This document shows positions 50,902 through 60,148 of a stretch of DNA of 64,000 nt, piece by piece; position 1 is the stretch's first letter, and every line of letters begins with the position of its first letter. Origin of the DNA: Marinitoga piezophila KA3 (GTDB lineage: Bacteria; Thermotogota; Thermotogae; Petrotogales; Petrotogaceae); contig NC_016751.1 in NCBI RefSeq assembly GCF_000255135.1, positions 558,001 to 622,000 on the forward strand. The letters run 5' to 3'. Under the pieces are notes generated by a model. It saw only the letters and a program-made list of their open reading frames with translations. It made no database searches and had not been told where the DNA came from. A program made the position numbers and the translations under genes.

Positions 50902-52200
50902 ATGGTGACATACTTTTTATTAATATCCATTTTTTTGGTTGTACTATATTATGTTGTAACCGCATATATGTCTTTAAAAAAAGAAACTTCGAAATTAAAA
51001 TCATCTATATCAAGAGTATTATCTATCAGTGCCAGCGATCCTGCCACTGAATTTTTGGTACATTCTCTTGAAGAAAAGATAAAAGACTTAAATAAAAAAA
51101 TGGATATAGAAAAAAGAAAAAGAAAAAATATCTATTCTATTTTGAATAATATCTCTGAAGCTATAATGCTCGTCTTTTATAATGAAAGTTCTGATAGATT
51201 AATACTTGATTATGCCAACAAAGGAGCTCAAAATCTTTTCATAACTTCTGATTTTTTAGGGAAAACGTTATCAGAAATCCTTGAAGATCATACACTTATA
51301 GACTTAATTTTAAAAAGTTATAGAAAAAATGAGAACTTAAAGGAAGAGATCATTATATATAGCCCTAAAAAATCTTTCTTTAATTGCGAGATAAAAAAAG
51401 TAACTTTAGATACAGAACATGAACAAAACTATAGAATAGTTATTTTACGAGATATCACGAAAGAAAAGGAACTCGATTTAATGAGAAGAGAATTTCTCAC
51501 CGTTATGTCACACGAATTAAAAACACCACTTACTGCTATACATGGATATGCAGAAACATTGCTTATGAGCGATGAAAATATGTCTCCACAGGCAATTAGA
51601 TTTTTGAGAATAATTGAAGATGAATCTTCAAGACTAACAAGATTAATTAATGATTTACAGGATATAAGTCGTCTTGAAAGAAAGGACTATGAATATCATT
51701 TCAAAGAATTAAATATTTCCAATTTAATAAAAAAGGTATATATGATATTTGAATCTCTGGTAAAAGATATGGATGTAAAACTTTATCTTGATATAGAAAA
51801 GGAATTAATTATTACCGGTGATGAAGACAGGCTTATGCAAGTTGCCTACAATATTCTCGATAATGCTGTGAAATTTACCTATATAAAAGAAAATGGTCCA
51901 AAAGAAATATTTATTAGATTGTATTCTGGAAAAGAAGATGAAATAATATTCGAAGTTGAAGATACAGGTATTGGAATTCCAGAAAGAGAAAGGAATAAAA
52001 TATTTAATCTATTCTATAGAGTTGATAAATCAAGATCAAGACAAATTCCAGGAACCGGTATAGGATTGTATATTGTAAAACAAATACTTGAAAAACATAG
52101 AGCATATATTGAAGTAGATAGTGAAGAACAACAGGGTACGTTAATAAAGATTATATTTAAAGGGAGGAGTTTAAATGAGACCAGTAGACATAATTCATAA
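50902..52200 (+). CDS. PAS-containing sensor histidine kinase
   Basis: A 432-aa kinase with one N-terminal membrane segment (residues 3-23), a coiled linker, and a PAS-like region (about 75-190). HisKA ('REFLTVMSHELKTPLTAIHGYAETLL', His near residue 203) and HATPase ('NILDNAVKFTY', 'DTGIGIPERER', 'GTGIGLYIVKQIL') follow. No large outside domain is seen, so it may sense a cytoplasmic or membrane signal. It is in the PhoR/WalK class. Its end overlaps the phosphorylase gene by 26 bases. Confidence 0.9.
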   Translation: MVTYFLLISIFLVVLYYVVTAYMSLKKETSKLKSSISRVLSISASDPATEFLVHSLEEKIKDLNKKMDIEKRKRKNIYSILNNISEAIMLVFYNESSDRLILDYANKGAQNLFITSDFLGKTLSEILEDHTLIDLILKSYRKNENLKEEIIIYSPKKSFFNCEIKKVTLDTEHEQNYRIVILRDITKEKELDLMRREFLTVMSHELKTPLTAIHGYAETLLMSDENMSPQAIRFLRIIEDESSRLTRLINDLQDISRLERKDYEYHFKELNISNLIKKVYMIFESLVKDMDVKLYLDIEKELIITGDEDRLMQVAYNILDNAVKFTYIKENGPKEIFIRLYSGKEDEIIFEVEDTGIGIPERERNKIFNLFYRVDKSRSRQIPGTGIGLYIVKQILEKHRAYIEVDSEEQQGTLIKIIFKGRSLNETSRHNS

Positions 52201-53494
52201 AAAAAGAAATGGTGGAATTAATACAAAAGAAGAAATAGAATTTATGGTAAATGGATATGTAGATGGAAGCATTCCAGATTATCAGATTTCTGCATGGCTA
52301 ATGGCAATATATTTTAATGGAATGAATAAGGAAGAAAGATATTATCTTACCATGACCATGAGAAATAGCGGGGATATAATAGACTTATCAGGAATTGAAG
52401 GAATTAAAATTGATAAACATTCTACCGGTGGTGTAGGAGATAAAACAACTCTTGCTGTAGGACCGCTTGTAGCTTCTGCTGGATTAAAGGTATCAAAACT
52501 TTCAGGAAGAGGGCTTGGTCATACTGGTGGAACTATAGATAAGTTAGAATCCATACCTGGATTTAAAACAGCTATCTCAAAAGATGAATTCTTTAAAATT
52601 GCCAATGAAGTAGGAATGGTTGTTGCTGGCCAGACAGGAAATATTGCACCAGCAGATAAAAAATTATATGCATTAAGAGACGTTACAGATACTGTAGATG
52701 AAATTTCATTGATTTCTGCAAGTATAATGAGTAAAAAACTTGCTGTAAATTCTGATGGAATTGTTTTAGATGTAAAAACTGGAAGTGGAGCTTTCATGAA
52801 AAATCTTGATGATGCCGTTGCTCTTGCAAAATCAATGGTTGAAATTGCTGAACTTAATAATAGAAAAATAGTTGCTGTTGTAACAAATATGGATCAACCA
52901 CTTGGTGAAATGGTTGGTAATTCCCTTGAAGTATGGGAAGCAATAGAAACATTAAAAGGAAATGGTCCTGAAGATTTCACTGAATTATGTCTTGAACTTG
53001 CCGCAAGCATGATTGACCTTGCAGGTATATATGAATATAAAGAAGCAAGAAAAATATTAGAAGAAAACATCAAAAATGGAAAAGCTTTAGAAATTATGAG
53101 AAAATGGATAAAAGCTCAAGGTGGAGACGAAAGAGTAGTTGACAATCCAGAAGAAATATTGCCTATTTCAAAAAATATCGTTGAATTCAAAGCAGAAAAA
53201 TCTGGATATGTATCACATATAGATGCAGAAAAAGTTGGAATTGCTTCAATGGTGTTAGGTGCTGGAAGAAAGAAAAAAGAAGATGAAATAGATTATTCAG
53301 TTGGAATAAAGGTTATGAAGAAATTAGGTGCAAAGGTTGAAAAAGGAGATACTATTGCTTTATTATATGTATCAGATAAAAGTAATGTAGAAGAATCGCT
53401 TGAATTAATGAAAGAAGCATATGAAATTACAGACAATCCTCCAACAGAACATAAAATGAAATTAATATATGAAAAAATTTCAGGAGGTAAATAA
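52175..53494 (+). CDS. pdp: Pyrimidine-nucleoside phosphorylase
   Basis: Cleaves uridine, thymidine and deoxyuridine with phosphate, in nucleoside salvage. The 439-aa length and motifs 'KHSTGGVGDKTTL', 'SGRGLGHTGGT', 'ALRDVTDTVDEISLISASIMSKKLA', 'DVKTGSGAFM' and the C-terminal barrel-sandwich region match Pdp/DeoA. Pdp versus the more strict DeoA cannot be fixed from sequence. The start has the strong SD GGGAGGAG, inside the kinase gene. Confidence 0.92.
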   Translation: MRPVDIIHKKRNGGINTKEEIEFMVNGYVDGSIPDYQISAWLMAIYFNGMNKEERYYLTMTMRNSGDIIDLSGIEGIKIDKHSTGGVGDKTTLAVGPLVASAGLKVSKLSGRGLGHTGGTIDKLESIPGFKTAISKDEFFKIANEVGMVVAGQTGNIAPADKKLYALRDVTDTVDEISLISASIMSKKLAVNSDGIVLDVKTGSGAFMKNLDDAVALAKSMVEIAELNNRKIVAVVTNMDQPLGEMVGNSLEVWEAIETLKGNGPEDFTELCLELAASMIDLAGIYEYKEARKILEENIKNGKALEIMRKWIKAQGGDERVVDNPEEILPISKNIVEFKAEKSGYVSHIDAEKVGIASMVLGAGRKKKEDEIDYSVGIKVMKKLGAKVEKGDTIALLYVSDKSNVEESLELMKEAYEITDNPPTEHKMKLIYEKISGGK

Positions 53495-55356
53495 TGCCTA
53501 AAAAATTGCTTTTTATATTAAGCATTTTATTATTTGCTATTATTTCATATGGAAAAATAATTTATGTTGATTTAACAAAAGAATCTACAGAATTAAATTA
53601 TATTACATTTTCCAATAACAAATATCTTGAGGTTGAAGAGATTTCCAAAATCTTCAACCTCAAGAAAAGTCCTTCTAAAAACATTATCTATCTCATCAGA
53701 CATATTGGAAGTAAAATGGATGTTCTTGAACTAAATTTAATAAACGGAACTGTTAGAATCAATTTTAATATTAATGATTCTTTTGCATCTGCAGTGTTAA
53801 AAAACAATGATCAATATTATCTTCTTGTTGATGCTTTTGTGAAATTTATGGGATATCAAAAATTCGATTATAATGGAAATACTTATATTTATGCTTCTAT
53901 TCCTCGAATAATAAAGATAGACTATTCGGTAAATAAAATTATCTTCTCAGTGAGTCATATAGTACATAAAGAAATGGTAATAAAAAATAAAAACGGTATA
54001 GTAATAGTTCCAGCTATTAATGAATATTCTGTTCCATCAGATATTAACTTTAAAATGCTGGGAGATAATGTTGTTGAATATGAAATAAAAGATTTTAATA
54101 ATTATGATATTCAAATTTCAGGAAGAAGTATAATCTTAACTTTAAATCAGAAGAACAATAATTCTCCTGAAAATATTAAAACTGTCAATTCAAGCAATAA
54201 TGTAGTTGAGAAAAAAAATATCGAAAACAATATCAACGAAAAAACTGAAAATAAAAATGATATTGAAACCAAAGAAAATGATTTAGTAAATAATTCTAAC
54301 ACCATAAATGAAAATAAAAAAGCAAACAATAATAACGCAAGTGAGGAAAAAAACTCTAAAAAATTGCAAATTGATACAAAACTTTTAAAAGTGGAAAATA
54401 AAATGATAGACTTAAACGGTCGAATTGTTCCTGTGCATATCGCCACAATTAATCCAAAAGAATTAGAAATAAAGGTTATGTTCAACAATCTTGGAAATCC
54501 TGAAGACGCTGAAAAATATTTAAATGAAGAAAATCCATTAGTTGCAATTAATGCTGGATATTTTGATGTTTCAACTCTGGAACCAATAGGAAAAATAATT
54601 ACAGATGGAAAAATTCAGCACATTTCTTCATATTATAGACCATGCTTTATTGTTGATGAATATGGAGTTCCGTATATAAAAAAGGTAAATATGGAATACA
54701 CAATATACATAAGAGGTGTCCCATTCTGGATAAAAGCTATAAATACAGCATGGAAAGGGGATGTAAAGCTATATACCAGTGCATATAAAGGAAAAATAAA
54801 AGAAAGTGAAGATGATTATTTATTCCTTTTAATAGAAAATGATTATATTGTATATATTGGTAAAAAAAGACCCATAAATAATCAAAAATTATTATTAATT
54901 GAAAGAAAATACCTGAAGTACATAAAAGATGTCGCAGAAGGAGATGAAGTAATATTTGATATAGATATAAATCAAAATATTGCTATAAAAGAGTTAATTG
55001 AAAGCGGACCGTTACTTAAAAGTAATGATATAATGCCAGAAGCGATGAAAGAAGAGAAATTAGCCTATTCATGGAGCATTATTAACCGAAAAACACCTCG
55101 AACGATAGTTGCAATTAATAACGATGATATGGTATTATTTATTGTAGTAGATGGATACATGGAATCAAATCCTGGAATAAATTATGACGAAGCAATATTG
55201 CTCCTTGAAAAAATAGGAAATATAAAACAGGCTATGATGCTTGATGGGGGAAGTTCTTCTATATTCTATTACAACGGGTCCATCTTAAATTATCGATCAG
55301 AAAACTGGAGAAGTAAAATACCTGCTTTTTTAGGGGTATTTAAAAAAGATAGATAA
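53494..55356 (+). CDS. Secreted phosphodiester glycosidase (NAGPA/DUF2233) family protein
   Basis: A 620-aa protein. It has a signal peptide (residues 1-20), an N-terminal beta-rich region (about 20-215, copper-amine-oxidase-N-like or AMIN-like), a disordered Asn/Lys/Glu-rich linker (about 225-295) and a C-terminal NAGPA domain (about 300-618). Signature pieces are 'AINAGYFDVST', 'SGPLLKSND', 'RTIVAINNDDMVLFIVVDG' and MLDGGSSS. NAGPA relatives in bacteria act on cell-wall or exopolysaccharide sugar-phosphate links; the substrate here is unknown. The start ATG overlaps the upstream stop (TAATG). Confidence 0.85.
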   Translation: MPKKLLFILSILLFAIISYGKIIYVDLTKESTELNYITFSNNKYLEVEEISKIFNLKKSPSKNIIYLIRHIGSKMDVLELNLINGTVRINFNINDSFASAVLKNNDQYYLLVDAFVKFMGYQKFDYNGNTYIYASIPRIIKIDYSVNKIIFSVSHIVHKEMVIKNKNGIVIVPAINEYSVPSDINFKMLGDNVVEYEIKDFNNYDIQISGRSIILTLNQKNNNSPENIKTVNSSNNVVEKKNIENNINEKTENKNDIETKENDLVNNSNTINENKKANNNNASEEKNSKKLQIDTKLLKVENKMIDLNGRIVPVHIATINPKELEIKVMFNNLGNPEDAEKYLNEENPLVAINAGYFDVSTLEPIGKIITDGKIQHISSYYRPCFIVDEYGVPYIKKVNMEYTIYIRGVPFWIKAINTAWKGDVKLYTSAYKGKIKESEDDYLFLLIENDYIVYIGKKRPINNQKLLLIERKYLKYIKDVAEGDEVIFDIDINQNIAIKELIESGPLLKSNDIMPEAMKEEKLAYSWSIINRKTPRTIVAINNDDMVLFIVVDGYMESNPGINYDEAILLLEKIGNIKQAMMLDGGSSSIFYYNGSILNYRSENWRSKIPAFLGVFKKDR

Positions 55357-55383
55357 AGATTACTACAGTGGGGGTGCATTGAT

Positions 55384-57465
55384 ATGGGAATGATCAAGTC
55401 AGATAAAAAAAGGATAGTGGGGTTATTTGGACATCATGGATGTGGAAAAACCACATTAATGGATGCCATATTAAAAAACTTTGATAGCGCAGATAGGATT
55501 GGACAGCGCTATTTAGACATTGAAGAAGTAGAAAAAGACAAAGGTTCAACATTTTCAAATCATATTGTGTCAGTAGATTATAAAGATTCAAGATTTTATT
55601 TCTTTGATACTCCAGGAATGGCAGATTTTCTCGGAGACATTGATGTTGCAGTAAATGCTGTTGACAACGTTGTTCTTGTTGTAAATGCTTCATCAGGTGT
55701 TGAAGTTACAACAGAAAGAATATGGAAAATTGCAAGGGAAAATAAAAAGCCAATCTTTATTTTAATAAACCAGATGGATAAAGAAGGCGTAAATTTTGGT
55801 AATGTAGTTTCTGAATTAAAGGAATTATTTGAAGATGGTGTAAAGGTTGTTCCTTTACAGGTTCCAATTGGCGAAGGACCTGAATTTAAAGGACTTGTAA
55901 ATCTTTTAACACATGAAGCATTTGTTTATGAAACCGATCAAAGTGGAAAAGATAAAAAATTAGATGAAATACCAGCCGAAGCAAAAGAATATTATGAAGC
56001 ATATCATCAGGAATTAATGGAAGATGTTGTTGAAACAAATGAAGCATTAATGGAAAAATATTTAGAAGAGGGAGAAGAAGCTTTAAATCCTGAAAATGTT
56101 TTTAAAGCTTTACACGTAGCATTTGAAGATGATGAAGTTGTACCAATAGTTGTTGCTTCAGCAGAAAAGAATATTGGTTTAGATAGATTTATGGAAATGA
56201 TTTATCTTGTTGGTATGCATCCAGATGAAAGAACATTTAATGCAAAATATGAAGATAAAGAATTGGTAATAGAAGGAAAAGAAGATGAGCCATTTGTAGG
56301 TCTTGTTGTAAAAAATGCCGTTGATCCATTTGTGGGAAAACTTACATACATTAGAATACTTGCTGGAACGGTAAAATCAGGTGATTCATTTGTTGAAGTT
56401 CAGGAAGATTCCAATGAAAAAGTATCTCATATATATATACCTCGATTTGATAAAAATGAAGAAGTATCAGAAGCTGGAGTTGGTGATATAATCGTTGTTC
56501 CAAAACTTAAAAAGAGTAAAATCAATGATACTGTAGCTCATAATTCCAGACAGGTAAAAGTTGATGTACCTGAATTCCCTGAACCAATGATTTCTAAATC
56601 AGTAAAACCAACTTCCAAAAATGAAATTGACAAAGTTAATAATGCACTTTCCAAATTACAGGAATCAGATCCTACATTCTCATGGGAATTTGATCCAGAA
56701 ACAGGTGAAACAATTGTTTCTGGTCTTGGAACTACACATCTTGAAATTATGATAGAAAGATTAAAGAAAACATTTAAGGTAAATGTAGAAGTTGGAAAAC
56801 CTAAGATTGCTTACAGAGAAACAATTAGAAGAAAGGTTAAAGCAGAATATAAACATAAAAAGCAAACTGGTGGTCATGGGCAATACGGTCACGTAAAAAT
56901 TGAATTAGAACCACTTCCAAGAGGAGAAGGATATGAATTTGTTGATAAAATCGTTGGTGGTGTAATTCCAAAGAACTTTATTCCTTCAGTAGATAAAGGA
57001 ATAAAAGAAGCTATGAAAAAAGGTGTTGTTGCTGAATATCCAGTTGTTGATATTAAGGTTACACTATATGACGGTTCTTATCATGAAGTTGACTCATCAG
57101 ATATAGCATTCCAGATTGCAGCAAGACAGGCATTTAAAGATGGTATGAAGAATGCAAATCCTGTTATTCTTGAGCCAGTAATGAAAGTTGAAATTTACAC
57201 ACCAACAGAATATACCGGTGATGTAATGGGTGAAATCTCCTCAAAACGCGGAAGGCCAATGGGAATGCAATCATTAGGTAGAGGAACTGATAAAATTGAA
57301 GCAGAAATTCCTCTTGCAGAAATGCTTGATTTCTCGCCAAGATTAAGCTCAATTACAAGTGGAAAAGGATACTTTACAATGAAATTTTCAACTTATCAGG
57401 AAGTAACACCTGATATACAACAAAAAATAATTCAGGAAAGAGAAAGAGAGAAAGAAAATCAGTAA
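55384..57465 (+). CDS. EF-G paralogue (EF-G2-like translational GTPase)
   Basis: A 693-aa translational GTPase with all five EF-G domains. G1 is GHHGCGKT (residues 16-23) instead of the usual AHIDAGKT. Switch I reads EKDKGSTFSN where canonical EF-G has ERERGITI. DTPG and NQMD (in place of NKMD) mark G3 and G4. Domain IV has 'RRKVKAEYKHKKQTGGHGQYGHV' and 'EPVMKVEIYTPTEYTGDVMG'. These features fit the EF-G2 group, whose role in elongation or recycling is unclear. Several contexts also suggest stress. The first ATG has SD GTGGGGGTG. The terminator follows. Confidence 0.88.
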   Translation: MGMIKSDKKRIVGLFGHHGCGKTTLMDAILKNFDSADRIGQRYLDIEEVEKDKGSTFSNHIVSVDYKDSRFYFFDTPGMADFLGDIDVAVNAVDNVVLVVNASSGVEVTTERIWKIARENKKPIFILINQMDKEGVNFGNVVSELKELFEDGVKVVPLQVPIGEGPEFKGLVNLLTHEAFVYETDQSGKDKKLDEIPAEAKEYYEAYHQELMEDVVETNEALMEKYLEEGEEALNPENVFKALHVAFEDDEVVPIVVASAEKNIGLDRFMEMIYLVGMHPDERTFNAKYEDKELVIEGKEDEPFVGLVVKNAVDPFVGKLTYIRILAGTVKSGDSFVEVQEDSNEKVSHIYIPRFDKNEEVSEAGVGDIIVVPKLKKSKINDTVAHNSRQVKVDVPEFPEPMISKSVKPTSKNEIDKVNNALSKLQESDPTFSWEFDPETGETIVSGLGTTHLEIMIERLKKTFKVNVEVGKPKIAYRETIRRKVKAEYKHKKQTGGHGQYGHVKIELEPLPRGEGYEFVDKIVGGVIPKNFIPSVDKGIKEAMKKGVVAEYPVVDIKVTLYDGSYHEVDSSDIAFQIAARQAFKDGMKNANPVILEPVMKVEIYTPTEYTGDVMGEISSKRGRPMGMQSLGRGTDKIEAEIPLAEMLDFSPRLSSITSGKGYFTMKFSTYQEVTPDIQQKIIQEREREKENQ

Positions 57466-57511
57466 TTATGATATAACTGGTCTTAGATTAAATACCTGTA
57501 AAAATATGATT

Positions 57512-57540
57512 AAAGAGCGCATTTTGCGCTCTTTTTTTAT
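57512..57540 (+). terminator. Terminator of the tilS-to-EF-G2 operon
   Basis: AAAGAGCGC and GCGCTCTTT form a 9-bp stem with a 5-base loop, followed by TTTTA. Confidence 0.93.
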
Positions 57541-57642
57541 TTTTTAGCATTTCTTATGAATATAGCAGATTAAAATGTATTATAGGTAATTATAGATAAT
57601 AACAGTTTAAAATCATAGTTTTAATATCTGGTGTTTTTGTAA

Positions 57643-57670
57643 TATAATAATATTAGAATTTTCTAATATT
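57643..57670 (+). promoter_or_regulatory. -10 box and palindromic operator of the ArsR-family gene
   Basis: TATAAT (57643-57648) is followed directly by AATATTAGAA-TT-TTCTAATATT (57649-57670), a perfect 10-2-10 inverted repeat over the expected start of transcription. Its shape fits an ArsR-family dimer. The -35 region is weak. Confidence 0.75.
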
Positions 57671-57698
57671 CTTTTATTTTCTATAAGGGGATGATATT

Positions 57699-58010
57699 TT
57701 GGATGAATGCAAATTAATATCAAACGTTTTCAAAAGTCTCGCACATCCTATTCGTTTAAGAATCGTAAAATTATTAAGTGAAAAAGAACTATCTGTATAT
57801 GAAATTGTTGAAAGGTTAGGAACAAGTCAATCAAGTATCTCACAACATCTTAAAATCCTTGAAGAAAACGGTATCATTGTAAAAAAGAAACGAGGAAATT
57901 CTGTATATTGTATTCTAAAATATCAATGTGTACTGGAACTTTTATCCCACGGAAAAAGAATAATTTCACAAGAATTGAATGAAGCTCATGATATCATAAA
58001 GAATTCCTGA
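57699..58010 (+). CDS. ArsR-family transcriptional regulator upstream of the Mrp/Mbs-like operon
   Basis: A 103-aa winged-helix protein: 'FKSLAHPIRLRIVKLLSEKELSVYEIVERLGTSQSSISQHLKILEENG' over about residues 11-60 and a beta wing 'KKKRGNSVYCILKY'. It has no CVC in helix 3 and no alpha5 His/Asp set, so it is not a typical Zn/Cd sensor. Cysteines are at 4, 66 and 72, the last two as CX5C, which might form a redox or sulfur switch. This is speculative. The start is TTG at 57699 with GGGGATG. It lies 80 bases before the antiporter operon and probably controls it. Confidence 0.82.
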   Translation: MDECKLISNVFKSLAHPIRLRIVKLLSEKELSVYEIVERLGTSQSSISQHLKILEENGIIVKKKRGNSVYCILKYQCVLELLSHGKRIISQELNEAHDIIKNS

Positions 58011-58089
58011 TTGCTTTTTGTGAAATAAAAAGTGGTTTTATCAAAAATAAAGATATTTTTCACAAATTTTTCCTAAAGGAGGGAGTACA

Positions 58090-58575
58090 TTGAAAAAATT
58101 TATTTCCACATTTTTGACCCTATGGGTTATCTGGATTGCTCTAACAAATTTCAGCACTCCAGAATTACTTACAGGGCTAGTTGTATCTTTAGTTTTAGCT
58201 GGAATTATAGCTAAAACTGTAGATTATGAATTTGGTTTTTCTGTAATTCCAAAGGTTTTAAAGTTTGTTTTCATCTATGTTCCTGTGTTTATTGTTGAAA
58301 TGGTAAAGGCGAATTTCAACGTTGCAGCAAGGGTTTTAAATCCAGCATTACCATTAAACCCTGGATTTGTTAAGGTTCCAACAAAATTAAAAGGAAACGT
58401 TGGAAAATTAACTCTTGCAAATTCCATTACATTAACTCCAGGTACATTATCTATTGATGCTGATGACGATTATATTTACATCCACTGGATTGATGTAAAA
58501 GGTGAAACTCCCGAAGAATATCAGAAGTATGTTTCTGGAAAATTTGAAAAGATTTTGGGAGGGATTTATGAATGA
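58090..58575 (+). CDS. mrpE: Mrp-type antiporter subunit E homologue (MbsA/MbhA)
   Basis: A 161-aa membrane protein with about three N-terminal membrane segments and a soluble C-terminal part: 'GKLTLANSITLTPGTLSIDADDD' and 'YIYIHWIDVKG'. These are signatures of MrpE/MnhE. In Mbh- and Mbs-type complexes this subunit is part of the Na+-translocating Mrp module. The start is TTG 58090, 5 bases after GGAGGGAG. It is the first gene of the operon and overlaps mrpF by 4 bases. Confidence 0.93.
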   Translation: MKKFISTFLTLWVIWIALTNFSTPELLTGLVVSLVLAGIIAKTVDYEFGFSVIPKVLKFVFIYVPVFIVEMVKANFNVAARVLNPALPLNPGFVKVPTKLKGNVGKLTLANSITLTPGTLSIDADDDYIYIHWIDVKGETPEEYQKYVSGKFEKILGGIYE

Positions 58576-58820
58576 ATACATTAATAGGCTTATTAATCGC
58601 AATTGGAGCTTTTTTCTCTATTATCAGATTAATTCAAGGTCCAACGACACCTGATAGAGTTGTTGCTATCGACACTTTAAACGTTATTATCACAGGATCA
58701 ATAGTTTTCCTTGCTTTCTTATTCAAAAGTGAGTTATATCTTGATATTGCATTAGTTTATGGAGCATTATCATTCCTTGAAACAGTGGTAATTGCTCGTT
58801 ATTTGGAGGGGAAAAAATGA
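58572..58820 (+). CDS. mrpF: Mrp-type antiporter subunit F homologue (MbsB/MbhB)
   Basis: An 82-aa, three-helix membrane subunit with 'RLIQGPTTPDRVVAIDTLNV' (residues about 18-37), the MrpF signature, and 'ALVYGALSFLETVVIARYL'. Overlaps both neighbours by 4 bases. Confidence 0.93.
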   Translation: MNTLIGLLIAIGAFFSIIRLIQGPTTPDRVVAIDTLNVIITGSIVFLAFLFKSELYLDIALVYGALSFLETVVIARYLEGKK

Positions 58821-59161
58821 GTGCTATAGGATATATATTAATGATAATAGGTGCGCTCTTTTATGTTTTAGGTGGTTTGGGTTTATACAGAATGCCTGAT
58901 GTTTACAATAGACTTCAGGCAGCAACAAAAGCTACAACTCTTGGAACATTTTCATTGGTTTTAGGTGTAGGTATAGCTCAACCAGCATGGTTTATTAAAA
59001 CTTTGTTAATTGTTGTATTTCTTACAATTACCAACCCTGTTGGAAGTTCTGTATTAGCTAAGGCTTCATATATTTACGGCGCAAAACCTTTTAAATTAGT
59101 AAAAAATGAGTTAGACGAACTCTACAACAAAAGTAGAGGTGATGAAAATGCAGATAATTGA
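58817..59161 (+). CDS. mrpG: Mrp-type antiporter subunit G homologue (MbsC/MbhC)
   Basis: A 114-aa membrane protein with three helices and 'GLYRMPDVYNRLQAATKATTLGT' (residues about 22-44) typical of MrpG, followed by 'LTNPVGSS'-like sequence (here LTITNPVGSSVL). It overlaps the following small gene by 14 bases. Confidence 0.93.
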   Translation: MSAIGYILMIIGALFYVLGGLGLYRMPDVYNRLQAATKATTLGTFSLVLGVGIAQPAWFIKTLLIVVFLTITNPVGSSVLAKASYIYGAKPFKLVKNELDELYNKSRGDENADN

Positions 59162-59393
59162 GTTATTAGTAGGTATTACATTAATAGTATTCGCAATATT
59201 GGCAATTGAATCAAAAAAGATTATTACTTCAGTTATTTATTTATCAATATTAAGTATGCTTTCTGTTGTTTCATTTATCTTTATGAAGGCTCCTGATGTT
59301 GCAATTACAGAAGCAGTAATTGGTTCAGGTCTTGTAACCGCTGTATTTATCTTTACACTCTTTTCCATGAAAAAGGCTGGTGATAAAGAATGA
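59148..59393 (+). CDS. Mbh/Mbs subunit D (DUF4040)
   Basis: An 81-aa, three-helix membrane subunit: 'IESKKIITSVIYLSILSMLSVVSFIFMKAPDVAITEAVIGSGLVTAVFIF'. The APDVAITEA motif is the hallmark of the MrpA C-terminal/MbhD region, here a separate gene as in archaeal Mbh/Mbs clusters. The start is ATG 59148 after GAGGTGA; GTG 59139 and ATG 59142 overlap the SD. Confidence 0.9.
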   Translation: MQIIELLVGITLIVFAILAIESKKIITSVIYLSILSMLSVVSFIFMKAPDVAITEAVIGSGLVTAVFIFTLFSMKKAGDKE

Positions 59394-60148
59394 TGAAAAG
59401 AGTTATTGCAGGTTTAATTGTAATAGTTTTAGGAATATTTATCTTCACAAGCCTTTATGCTCCAAAAAGCAGTGAAGGAAAATTCTTTCCAGAATTTGGA
59501 AAGGCAAATTTAAGTGAAAGGGTTTCAGACAAATTTGTAAAAAAGAATGTAACCGGTGATAACGGTGAAGTTGTTTATAAAGAAACAAAAGACCCAGAAA
59601 GTGGTTCAGCAAATATGGTTACTTCTATTGTCGTAAATTACAGGTCTTTTGATACTTTAGGAGAAGTTACTGTATTATTTGTTTCTGCTCTTGGTGTTGG
59701 ATTATTATTAAGCGGAAAATCAAGAATGAAATTTAAAACACCGCCTAATTTCATTTTAAAATCTGCAGTTAGGGTTATTGCTGGAGTAATATTAATTACA
59801 GGTGTTTACATTTTCATTCATGGGCATCTTACCCCTGGTGGAGGTTTTCCTGGCGGTTCTATGATCGCTTCAGCAGTATTATTATTCTATTTATCAGATG
59901 ATGAATTTAAAACAAAGATGAAATCATTTAAATTATTAGAAGGAACTGCTGGAAGTTTATATCTTATATTCGGTTTATTAGGATTAGCATATGGAGGATA
60001 CTTCCTTTATAACTTCCTTCCAACAGGAACTGTTGGTGAATTGTTCAGTGCAGGTATTGTTCCAATTATTTACATCTTTGTTGGTTTAAAAGTAGGATCT
60101 GAGCTTTCAAACTTGATCTCAGATTTTCTCTCAGAGGAGGGGAAATAA
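59390..60148 (+). CDS. Fused Mbh/Mbs subunit E-F (MrpA C-terminus/MrpB-like)
   Basis: A 252-aa protein. Residues 1 to about 100 resemble the MbhE segment ('SIVVNYRSFDTLGEVTVLFVSALGV', the conserved MrpA-tail motif). Residues about 120-252 are MrpB/MbhF ('IFIHGHLTPGGGFPGGSMIASAVLLFYL'). In Pyrococcus these are two genes, so this looks like a fusion. The outside loop between residues 20 and 70 is longer than expected. It overlaps its neighbours' starts and stops (ATGA). Confidence 0.9.
   Translation: MMKRVIAGLIVIVLGIFIFTSLYAPKSSEGKFFPEFGKANLSERVSDKFVKKNVTGDNGEVVYKETKDPESGSANMVTSIVVNYRSFDTLGEVTVLFVSALGVGLLLSGKSRMKFKTPPNFILKSAVRVIAGVILITGVYIFIHGHLTPGGGFPGGSMIASAVLLFYLSDDEFKTKMKSFKLLEGTAGSLYLIFGLLGLAYGGYFLYNFLPTGTVGELFSAGIVPIIYIFVGLKVGSELSNLISDFLSEEGK

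Noticed and set aside
54147-54488. Minus-strand 113-aa ORF in the NAGPA gene
   Set aside because: It is the complement of the Asn/Lys/Glu linker, giving a Phe/Leu/Ser-rich shadow.
58011-58089. GTGAAA...TTTTTCAC inverted repeat before mrpE, as a second ArsR operator
   Set aside because: The arms are short and far apart, and do not resemble the palindrome at 57649-57670; too weak to call.
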